A model generated the notes under the pieces. The model did not search any database and was not told the DNA's origin. It worked only from the letters and a program-made list of their open reading frames with translations. Shown here piece by piece: positions 7,744 through 15,607 of a stretch of DNA of 64,000 nt. Source of the DNA: Mangrovivirga halotolerans (GTDB taxonomy: Bacteria; Bacteroidota; Bacteroidia; Cytophagales; Cyclobacteriaceae); the NCBI RefSeq assembly GCF_026241165.1, contig NZ_JAPFQN010000005.1, positions 620,001 through 684,000 on the forward strand. Direction: 5' to 3'. The position numbers were made by a program, and so were the translations under genes. Within the stretch, counting starts at the first letter, position 1, and each line of letters opens with the position of its first letter.

Positions 7744-10732
7744 GTTCTTCTTTATGATTTTGTGAAAAAGGGATTTTTAATTTGAAAATTGTTCCTTGTC
7801 CAGGTTCACTTTCCACATTAATTGCTCCTTTTAATTTATCAATAGCATTTTTTAAAAGATAAAGACCCAGGCCAGACCCAGAACTATTTTCGGTCGCTCG
7901 ATAAAACATGTTATAAATATTTTTTTGATGTTCAGTATCGATCCCTATACCATTATCCTCAACAATTAAATTAAGATGCCCACCCCTTGTTTTTGCAGTT
8001 ATTCCAATAAAAGGTTTTTTCTTATTATTATCTGAATATTTAAACGCATTTTCGATCAAGTTCTGAAGAATTGTTCTGATCAATAGTTTATCAGAATAAA
8101 TAACAAGATTTTCTTCAATATCTAAATTTATTTCCAGGTCAGGATTAGATGATTTATCAGAATATGTTTCAATGAATTCATTGATTTCGGATTTCAATTC
8201 AATTCGGGATTTCTCTGCTTCCTTATCTTTTATCTTAGTAAGGTTTAACAAGTCATTTAGCAGATCATTTAACCTGTTGATCTGTGCATTATATCTTTCA
8301 AAATATTCGAGTGATTTTACATCATTCACATCATATTTCACCAGGGTATATAAACCTATCAAAGATGTAATTGGCCCTTTTAAATCGTGACTAGCCTTAT
8401 AAACAAAGGTATCCAATTCATGATTTTTATACCTCAGCTCTTCTTCAATATTTTTCTGCATGGATATATCCCTGATAACAGTGGAAAAACAATCAAGTTG
8501 ATCATCTTTACCATAGTGAGCCATTAAAAGTTGTGAAACAGGAAATTCTGTTCCATCGTACTTAACTTCAATATTTTCACCCATCCAGAAACCATCTTCC
8601 TCAAGCTTATCCCAAAGTTCAGGATCACGGCTAACTGATTTTTTAGGTTGGAATTTTTCTATTGATTGTCCTTTCAGGTCATCTTCGGAATCAATACCAT
8701 AGAAAATTTTCCCTGCCTTATTCATATACTGAATAGTTTTATCTTTATTTATAAGGCAGATAATATCAGAAGAACTTTCAATTATTTTAGTTAGCCTGTC
8801 TTTTTCTTCCTGGGCTTTCTTAATCGGAGATATGTCCTGAATATTTCCGTACATTTTCACCAGATTTCCCTCTTCATCGTGAGCTACTTTAGTAGATATA
8901 TAAAGATGAGCTATTTCCCCATTTGGCTTAATTATTCTATATTCAATGTTATCAAGTTTATCACCTGGTTTAGCATTGACAGAGTTTTCCTGGCTTTTTT
9001 TGAAATAGTGAAGATCCTCAGGGTGAACAAGAGAAATATATTCTTCAATCGGACATTGAGTTTTGCTTAGACCTATAATATTTTGTGAGATTTTACTTCC
9101 CGTAAAGTATCCTGGATTATTTAATATATCTATTTCCCAGGTTCCCAGTTGTGCTAAATCAAGTGCATCCTGTAAATTCCTTCGGCTGCTGATAAGTTCC
9201 TGCGTCCTGATTTCTATTAGAGATTCTAAATTTTCCCTGTAGTCTTTTAACTCTTCCTCTGCTTCCTTTAATCTGGTTATATCCTGTGCTGTACCAAAAC
9301 AATAAATAGCTGTTCCGTCAGAGCTTAATTTAAGTCTAAAGCTTGCTGATATTGTGAAAATTTTGCCTTTCACATTAACTTTAAATTCAAAAAACTTAAG
9401 AGAGTGTGGTTCACTAGATTTAAAAGATTCATTAAAAGTTCTTAATAATCTCGCTTTATCAGCGTCTACAACAAAGCCAAACAATTCCTTAAGCGTGAAG
9501 CTATAAACTTCCTCGTCTACCTCAATACCAATATTTGAAAGAAAATGCTTTTGGACCTGACCTCGACCCGATATCAAATTCAAATCCCAGTTAGTTAAAT
9601 TAGCTGTTTTCATAGCATCCCAGAGTTTTTCGTTTGAAACTCTCAGGTCTTGTTTAGCCTTTTTTAACTCAGTTATGTCATAACTGGTACCATAAATAAA
9701 AACTGTATTCCCAACGCTATTTTTACGAATTCTTAAATTGGTCATGAAAGTTCTGATATCCTGACCAACTACAATTTGATAATTTAATGTAGCCTTGAAA
9801 TTTTCATCTTTTGCTGATATACAGTCTTTAACAGCCTGGATAATTTTTTCATGATATTCTTCAAGAATAAACTGATTCAAAAAATCTTTAAAATGATAAT
9901 CTTTGGAGGTGTTCTCCTGCAGAAAATTATTAACAGTGATTTTATTTAGTTTAACATCTATTTCCCAGGTAGAAAGTTTTGCCATCCGAAATGCGTCCGC
10001 TAGAACCTCATGACTTCTACTAACTTGTTCCTGGGTATCTTTCAACTCGGTAATATCTCTGGCAGTTGCTACAACAGAAGATATTTCATCCCCCACAGCA
10101 AATTCCGGAACCATATAAAGATCTATGAATACACCTGTTGGTAATCTTAATTCTACACGCTGTTTGCTCTTATGAATGAATACAGAGGAAACGTGAAAGG
10201 ACAATAGGTCAATTATCTCATTATTAAAACCAATCTCAAATATTGATTTACCAATGAGGTCATCAGCTCTTAAATGCAGAAGATCATAAATATTTTCACT
10301 TACATAAAGGAATTTATATTCTTTATCAAATCTTATAATGGTATCAGGAGAACACTCCGCAAGACTTTTATAATTTATCTTGTTTTGAGGATCGAATTTT
10401 TTGTAAAATGAAATATCCTTAAATGAAATAAAAAAAGTGTCTTGGTCACATCTTATAATTGAAATTTCATACCAGTTATTTCTATGTAAATATTCAAAAG
10501 AAGAGCTTCCCTCCTGACCTGACTTTTTTAGGTAATCCCTGAATAAAGAAACTAATCCAATTCCAATAGGTTGTTGATTATCAAGATTAGATTTTATAAA
10601 CGAATTAAAAGAAATGGGAAGATCAATAGTATCAAAAAAAGATTGAGCAGCGTTATTAAAACTTATAACCTCATCCTTCTGCACTATTAAAGCAACGTCA
10701 CTGAAATTATTAAAAAATCCTTCACTTAGCAT
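7733..10732 (-). CDS. Multi-PAS sensor histidine kinase (soluble)
   Basis: A 999-residue kinase without membrane segments. About six PAS-like units cover residues 1-765; four of them end in the usual linker (ARDITELK, YDITELK, QDITRLK, QDISPIK). A coiled coil surrounds residues 490-515. The phosphoacceptor histidine is in ASHDLKGPITS (about residue 779). The ATPase domain shows the N-box NLIENAFKYS, DNGIGI and GSGLGLYLLK. There is no receiver or output domain and no adjacent response regulator, so it is an orphan kinase, probably sensing small ligands, redox state or light through PAS. The promoter is not obvious; the upstream gap contains a repeated hairpin element. Confidence 0.93.
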   Translation of the reverse strand: MLSEGFFNNFSDVALIVQKDEVISFNNAAQSFFDTIDLPISFNSFIKSNLDNQQPIGIGLVSLFRDYLKKSGQEGSSSFEYLHRNNWYEISIIRCDQDTFFISFKDISFYKKFDPQNKINYKSLAECSPDTIIRFDKEYKFLYVSENIYDLLHLRADDLIGKSIFEIGFNNEIIDLLSFHVSSVFIHKSKQRVELRLPTGVFIDLYMVPEFAVGDEISSVVATARDITELKDTQEQVSRSHEVLADAFRMAKLSTWEIDVKLNKITVNNFLQENTSKDYHFKDFLNQFILEEYHEKIIQAVKDCISAKDENFKATLNYQIVVGQDIRTFMTNLRIRKNSVGNTVFIYGTSYDITELKKAKQDLRVSNEKLWDAMKTANLTNWDLNLISGRGQVQKHFLSNIGIEVDEEVYSFTLKELFGFVVDADKARLLRTFNESFKSSEPHSLKFFEFKVNVKGKIFTISASFRLKLSSDGTAIYCFGTAQDITRLKEAEEELKDYRENLESLIEIRTQELISSRRNLQDALDLAQLGTWEIDILNNPGYFTGSKISQNIIGLSKTQCPIEEYISLVHPEDLHYFKKSQENSVNAKPGDKLDNIEYRIIKPNGEIAHLYISTKVAHDEEGNLVKMYGNIQDISPIKKAQEEKDRLTKIIESSSDIICLINKDKTIQYMNKAGKIFYGIDSEDDLKGQSIEKFQPKKSVSRDPELWDKLEEDGFWMGENIEVKYDGTEFPVSQLLMAHYGKDDQLDCFSTVIRDISMQKNIEEELRYKNHELDTFVYKASHDLKGPITSLIGLYTLVKYDVNDVKSLEYFERYNAQINRLNDLLNDLLNLTKIKDKEAEKSRIELKSEINEFIETYSDKSSNPDLEINLDIEENLVIYSDKLLIRTILQNLIENAFKYSDNNKKKPFIGITAKTRGGHLNLIVEDNGIGIDTEHQKNIYNMFYRATENSSGSGLGLYLLKNAIDKLKGAINVESEPGQGTIFKLKIPFSQNHKEEPTF

Positions 10733-10783
10733 ACTCTTAAAAAATTATCCATCAAATTTAATCATTCTTTGACGAATAAACAT

Positions 10784-10835
10784 AAAAAAAGGGAAGCTTT
10801 GCTCCCCTTAACTAACCCAAATAAACATGAAAAAC
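10784..10835. repeat. Hairpin-containing repeat, copy 1
   Basis: A-rich tract, an imperfect hairpin (AAGGGAAGC / GCTCCCCTT) and then a 23-nt block (10813-10835) that is identical to 11036-11058. On the minus strand the hairpin is followed by a T-run and can act as a terminator. On the plus strand the conserved block ends in ATGAAAAAC. It lies between the kinase start and the secreted-protein gene. Confidence 0.7.
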
Positions 10836-11000
10836 TGTGTGTTTGATTGCAAGATGCAATTATTTGCGGATATTTCAAATAAACGGTTGTTTTTAGATCA
10901 ATATAAACGCAAAAACTAAACTTTATTGTTATTATTTTAATGAAAAGCTTTATTTAATGAAAATTACAAAATTATATATCCAAGATTTCTACGTTTATTG

Positions 11001-11058
11001 AAAAAATAAAAGGGAAGCCTATTGCTTCCCCTTTTTAACCCAAATAAACATGAAAAAC
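11001..11058. repeat. Hairpin-containing repeat, copy 2 (terminator of the 11.1 kb gene)
   Basis: Here the hairpin is a near-perfect GGGAAGC/GCTTCCC stem flanked by A- and T-runs on both sides, so it can terminate in either direction. It directly follows the minus-strand gene ending at 11073. The last 23 nt (11036-11058) repeat 10813-10835 exactly. The two copies are about 220 bp apart. Confidence 0.75.
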
Positions 11059-11072
11059 CGATCTTAAATATT

Positions 11073-11657
11073 TTAGAAATTAAGTGATGCTAAATTTTCA
11101 CCATTATAAAACACTGTCAATTCAGATGTATTAACATCGTCTTCAATCTTCAAAATTTTAGTTTCGAGCGGATTAAAAGAAATTAACTTAGTAATAGTAT
11201 CTCTTTGACCATTTATATTAATCATCACTTCTATTTTCTCTCCTGTTCTGTTCTTAATCAAAACGCGACCATCATCTTGTTTAGAAACAATGAATCTACT
11301 TTTAAGGAAATCCACATCACTAACTACAGTGATTGTTTTCTCAATCAATCTCCCTGATTTAGAAGAATTTACAACAACTTTGTATTCACCGCTTTTAAGC
11401 TTACCATAATCATAAATCTTATCGATTCCATTACCGGTTACCTGATCCTTAAAAATTACAGTATTGCCTTTCTTTACTATTAAAGTGTATAGATCAAAAG
11501 CTTTATTATAATAAGATAGATGATATACACTTTTTTCAGAAATTCTCTCTAAAGCCAGATCATCATTTTTTGTTGTGTCCGCCTTAATACTTGTAGCAGC
11601 TACAGAACTAATCGTAACCCCTACTGCAAGTAAAATTGTTAATGTTAACTTTCTCAT
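11073..11657 (-). CDS. Secreted hypothetical protein
   Basis: A 194-residue protein when started at ATG 11655-11657. It opens with a signal peptide (MRKLTLTILLAVGVTISS, likely cleaved around residue 20-25). The rest has no cysteines and alternates short hydrophobic strands with glycine/lysine turns (for example YDYGKLKSGEYKVVVNSS and ENLASLNF at the end), as in beta-sandwich domains. No family is recognised. The open frame continues upstream to 11726, but the best promoter of the gene lies inside that extension (11683-11713), so the shorter start is preferred. It is transcribed alone and ends at repeat copy 2. Confidence 0.75.
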   Translation of the reverse strand: MRKLTLTILLAVGVTISSVAATSIKADTTKNDDLALERISEKSVYHLSYYNKAFDLYTLIVKKGNTVIFKDQVTGNGIDKIYDYGKLKSGEYKVVVNSSKSGRLIEKTITVVSDVDFLKSRFIVSKQDDGRVLIKNRTGEKIEVMININGQRDTITKLISFNPLETKILKIEDDVNTSELTVFYNGENLASLNF

Positions 11658-11682
11658 AATTGTTTGGTATTGAATTATATTA

Positions 11683-11713
11683 CAAAAGTAGAGATCAATT
11701 ATGGAATTGGCAA
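11683..11713 (-). promoter_or_regulatory. Promoter of the secreted hypothetical gene
   Basis: On the minus strand a TTG (11711-11713) is followed after exactly 20 nt by TACTTTTG (11683-11690), the full Bacteroidota -33/-7 arrangement. It implies a leader of about 20 nt before ATG 11657. Confidence 0.7.
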
Positions 11714-11726
11714 TGTATTGACGCAA

Positions 11727-12137
11727 TTAATGCGAATTGATAGTGTTTTTAAACGTATTATTAATAATTTATAAATTCAAACGGTTTCGGTTTATGAGTA
11801 TGATAAAATAGGTATTTGTAATCAGAATATTTTATGTTTTTTTTAAAAAAACCACCCTATCTGTCTCTAAACGCAGTTTTATTCCAAATTTAATAGCAAA
11901 AACAACTAATTCTTTGTGATTTTCGAGGGTAGGGAGAAATTATTATTTGCCAAATAGTATCTTAGCAAAATATAATACTTTCACAAAGCATCTAAATTGA
12001 AAAAAATCAGACCGCAAACGCTATATTTTTCAAATAAAAAGATATATCGTTGTGAAAATTTCAAATAAAAATTAATTAAAATAACAAATCCGTAAAGAGG
12101 ATAATAACTTTATAGGATAGTCAACAGACTAAATCTA
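11727..12137. other. Gene-free AT-rich stretch
   Basis: No frame with a plausible start, no tRNA and no convincing terminator is visible. It lies upstream of the secreted-protein gene and downstream of the PBP1A stop. I see nothing specific in it. Confidence 0.5.
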
Positions 12138-14513
12138 TTAAAGTTCAAACTCATCTTCCTCCTGATCTTTTTCTTTATTCTTACCTTTAAAAAGATCCCT
12201 GAAAAACTGTTTTCGCTTTCTTCTTCTTTCTAATTTGTCATTAGAGACTTCATCATTTCTAAAAATATCACCAATATCATCGAATATATTGTCTTCTTTA
12301 TACATAGGACAGTTGATCATTCTTTCCTCTTTAGTTGTTAAATCCCTGAATCTCCCCAGGTACTCCTTACTCATTTGAGGATCTTGTGATATAGAGGAAT
12401 ATATACCACCCCATATAGGTAAGGCCATTGCTGCTCCCTGAGCTAGTGAAGAATTCCCGAAATGTACATCTGGGCTTGGAGCTCCTACCCAAACCACCGT
12501 GAGTAATTCCGGACTGTACCCCACAAACCAACCATCAGCTCCGTTTTGAGTAGTACCTGTTTTTCCAGCTACCTCACCTTTTAACTTATAATTTTTAAGT
12601 CTGGTAGCAGTGCCGCTTCTAACTACTTCTTGCATGAATTCAATAATGATTCTTCTATCAGACTCGTCAAATAAGGGTTCATTTGACTCTTCATCATTTT
12701 CCAACGCGGCAATCTTTTGTACTTCCTCCTGTACAGGATAGATCACTTCTCCATTATTATCTTCAATTTTTGTTATGAGATTTAGTTTATCTACAGGAAA
12801 ATCATTTAATATAGTAGTATATGCTTTGGCCATTTCATAAACCGGAATCTCAAAACTCCCCAATGCCAATGAAGGAACAGGTTCCAATGGACTTTCAACT
12901 CCACTATAACGTAATAATTCTACAAAATATTCAGGACCAATGGTCAACAACCAATCAATTGATATCAGATTAACTGAATTTGCTAATCCTCCCATCATAG
13001 AAAATTTTCCCTCATTACTATTGTTCCCGGCATTCTTTGGAGACCAGTCATCATAATCCACATAAGTTTTGACCCTGTTGGCTACAAAATCACACGGATT
13101 ATACCCCTGGTTTAATGCGCCTAAATAAATAAATGGTTTTATCGTAGATCCTACCTGACGACGCGCAAATACATTATCATAGGGAAAGAATCTGAAATCT
13201 GCCCCTCCAACCCAGGCTTTTACATCACCTGTACTGGGATCAATAGATAATACTGCTGATTGTAAAAAAGATTCATAATATGCTATACTGTCTAACACAG
13301 AGAAGTTAACATCTTCAATACCGTCCCATGTGAAGACTCTCATTTTCTTTTTAATCCTTAACGAGTCATATATTTTATCCTCAGAAAAGCCTTTCTTTTT
13401 AAGTTTTTGAAATACTTCTGTTCTTTTTACTTTTGCTTTAAATCCAGGATTATTCAGAGATAACGTGTTTTTTACACTCTGATCTTCATTCATTAACTTT
13501 TGGAGCCTCGAAAGATGATCTCTGACAGATCTTTCTGCTTTTTCCTGTAACCTGCTGTCTAATGTTGTTGTGATTTTCAAACCGTCCTTTTCAAGAACAT
13601 AAGGTGTTCCATCATCTTTGGTTTTATCCTTTAAAATCTTCTGAACCTGACTTTTGACCTGATTTACAAAATAACCTGCTTTTGTATCAACAATTCGATT
13701 ATTGTAATTAAGATTAATAGGTTTTTGGCTGAATTCTTTTCTAAGATCTTCAGATATATATCCGTATTTAGCCATTTGACTTAGAACTACTGACTTTCTC
13801 TTAAAACTATTTTCAGGATTAAGTCTTGGGTTATAATAGGTATTGGCTTTAAGCATACCGACCAATACTGCTGCTTCATCAACTGTCAGGTCTTCAACTT
13901 TTTTACTATAATATCTATCAGCGGCTGCAGCAATACCATATACTTCCTCACCAAATGGAACAGTATTAAGATACATTGTCACAATATCCTTTTTGCTATA
14001 AATATCTTCTATACGACCGGCGATAATTGCCTCCTTAAATTTACTTATAGGTAAAGCTAAAAAAGGATATTCCTGTCGACCATAGATATTCTTAACCAAT
14101 TGTTGTGTAATTGTACTACCACCCCCTGCTGATTCTTGCTGAAGAATAATTGTTCTGACCAATACCCTGAACCAACTTTGAAAATCAATTCCTTCATGGT
14201 CATAAAATCTAACATCCTCAGTTGCAACTAAAGCATTGATCAAATAGTCGGGAATTTCATCTTTTTCTACCGCTTGCCTGTTTACATAAAAATATTGTCC
14301 CAGGGTTTCTCCATCAGCTGAATAAACCATCGATGCTTCAGGATTTGAAAAACCTCTTAGTTCGTCCTTATCAGGAAGTTTACCAAATATTCCTATATAT
14401 ATAGCTCCTACAAATAACCCGATGATTGCAACACCAATGGCAAATAATCCTATTGCCCAGCGAAATGTTATTCTTAGGATCTTCTTTTTCTTATTTTGTT
14501 TTGGCCTGGTCAT
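12138..14513 (-). CDS. mrcA: Penicillin-binding protein 1A (bifunctional transglycosylase/transpeptidase)
   Basis: Polymerises and cross-links peptidoglycan at the outer face of the inner membrane. After a basic N-terminus and one membrane anchor (about residues 18-42), the GT51 domain shows ATEDVRFYDHEGID with catalytic Glu99 and GGGSTITQQLVKN. The transpeptidase has the three expected motifs: STIK with nucleophile Ser456, SVN, and KTGTTQNGADGW. The 791-residue length is normal. The C-terminal 50 residues are highly charged. The neighbours (proC divergent, GH3/beta-lactamase fusion beyond) are not obviously cotranscribed. Confidence 0.95.
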   Translation of the reverse strand: MTRPKQNKKKKILRITFRWAIGLFAIGVAIIGLFVGAIYIGIFGKLPDKDELRGFSNPEASMVYSADGETLGQYFYVNRQAVEKDEIPDYLINALVATEDVRFYDHEGIDFQSWFRVLVRTIILQQESAGGGSTITQQLVKNIYGRQEYPFLALPISKFKEAIIAGRIEDIYSKKDIVTMYLNTVPFGEEVYGIAAAADRYYSKKVEDLTVDEAAVLVGMLKANTYYNPRLNPENSFKRKSVVLSQMAKYGYISEDLRKEFSQKPINLNYNNRIVDTKAGYFVNQVKSQVQKILKDKTKDDGTPYVLEKDGLKITTTLDSRLQEKAERSVRDHLSRLQKLMNEDQSVKNTLSLNNPGFKAKVKRTEVFQKLKKKGFSEDKIYDSLRIKKKMRVFTWDGIEDVNFSVLDSIAYYESFLQSAVLSIDPSTGDVKAWVGGADFRFFPYDNVFARRQVGSTIKPFIYLGALNQGYNPCDFVANRVKTYVDYDDWSPKNAGNNSNEGKFSMMGGLANSVNLISIDWLLTIGPEYFVELLRYSGVESPLEPVPSLALGSFEIPVYEMAKAYTTILNDFPVDKLNLITKIEDNNGEVIYPVQEEVQKIAALENDEESNEPLFDESDRRIIIEFMQEVVRSGTATRLKNYKLKGEVAGKTGTTQNGADGWFVGYSPELLTVVWVGAPSPDVHFGNSSLAQGAAMALPIWGGIYSSISQDPQMSKEYLGRFRDLTTKEERMINCPMYKEDNIFDDIGDIFRNDEVSNDKLERRRKRKQFFRDLFKGKNKEKDQEEDEFEL

Positions 14514-14642
14514 ATATATATTTCAATGAAAAGCTATTCTAATTAAAATAATTGTAACGAAATACTGTAAACGCCTAAAAAACGTTAAAAAGAATTTTAA
14601 ATAACTGTAAAATTACCTAGAATAAAGCAAATAATAAATGTG

Positions 14643-15479
14643 ATGAATAAGATACTGATTTATGGTGGTGGAAATATGGGGTTAGTATATGCTAAAACCA
14701 TCTCAGAATATTATCACGCTAAAGACCGTGTTTTTATTGTGGAGAAAAGGGAAGAAAATTTAAAAAAGATTAAATCCCTGGGATTTTCATGTGCAAAAGA
14801 TATTCCCGAAAATTTTTATTGTTACCAATACATTATCCTGGCAGTAAAACCACAGGATTTCCCTTCAATCGCTCCTTCTCTTGAAAAAAATATTCAGGAA
14901 AATCAGTGGCTTATATCTATTATGGCAGGGATCAGTTGTGAATTGATAAAAGAAAATCTAAATCATAAAAAAATAATCCGTACGATGCCCAATCTTGCAA
15001 TACCTTATAAAGAGGGGTTTACAGGATTTTATATTTCGTCAAAGAGTCTGCTTACTGAAGTAGAAAAGGAAAGCGTACTAGAACTTCTTACCCTTGGAGG
15101 TAAAATACTTGAAGTGGAAGATGAGAATGACCTTAATGCTATCACTGCTTTAAGTGGTAGTGGTCCGGCTTATTTTTTTTATTTTGTTGAACAGCTGCAA
15201 AATGCGGCTATAAGCAAAGGTTTTTCAAAAGACCAGGCTAAGATGATTGCTCTTCAAACTTTAAAAGGAGCATTAAAAGTTCTGGAAAATAGTGAAGACA
15301 CCTGCGAGACACTGATACGAAAAGTTTCCTCCAGAGGAGGAACCACTGAAGCAGCCTTTCAGGTATTTAATGAAAAAAAACTTGGAGAAAATTTTATTCA
15401 GGGTATAAACAGGGCAAATGAAAGATCTGAGGAGTTTGGAAAGGAGTTGAAAAATTTTATTTTAAATAAATTACTCTGA
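14643..15479 (+). CDS. proC: Pyrroline-5-carboxylate reductase
   Basis: The last step of proline synthesis, NAD(P)H-dependent reduction of pyrroline-5-carboxylate. N-terminal ILIYGGGNMG is the Rossmann motif. MPNLAIPYKEG, LSGSGPAYFFYF and the C-terminal VSSRGGTTEAAF are the family signature. The frame opens at GTG 14640 and is followed at once by ATG 14643, which I take as the start (278 residues). It is divergent from PBP1A and single, with a strong terminator after it. Confidence 0.95.
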   Translation: MNKILIYGGGNMGLVYAKTISEYYHAKDRVFIVEKREENLKKIKSLGFSCAKDIPENFYCYQYIILAVKPQDFPSIAPSLEKNIQENQWLISIMAGISCELIKENLNHKKIIRTMPNLAIPYKEGFTGFYISSKSLLTEVEKESVLELLTLGGKILEVEDENDLNAITALSGSGPAYFFYFVEQLQNAAISKGFSKDQAKMIALQTLKGALKVLENSEDTCETLIRKVSSRGGTTEAAFQVFNEKKLGENFIQGINRANERSEEFGKELKNFILNKLL

Positions 15480-15572
15480 CAGGTTACAAATCTTACTTGA
15501 GATGTATAAACAAGTATAAGACTGAATAATTATTTGGTCTTTGATACCATCATAGATGAAACCTTTGTTGTG

Positions 15573-15607
15573 AAGTTCCGAATTAATTTTCGGAACTTAT
15601 TTTTTTT
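15573..15607 (+). terminator. Intrinsic terminator after proC, overlapping the convergent gene end
   Basis: AAGTTCCGAA (15573-15582) pairs with TTCGGAACTT (15589-15598) around a 6-nt loop, then a run of T. The stop codon and last codons of the convergent GH3 gene lie inside the loop and right arm. Confidence 0.85.

Noticed and set aside
10827-10919. 30-codon plus-strand frame (MKNCVFDCK start) after repeat copy 1
   Set aside because: Starts inside a repeated block whose second copy gives a 5-codon frame; no support for translation, so kept only as part of the repeat finding.
11658-11726. 23-residue N-terminal extension of the secreted hypothetical protein
   Set aside because: The best promoter of the gene lies inside it, and the signal peptide begins at 11657.
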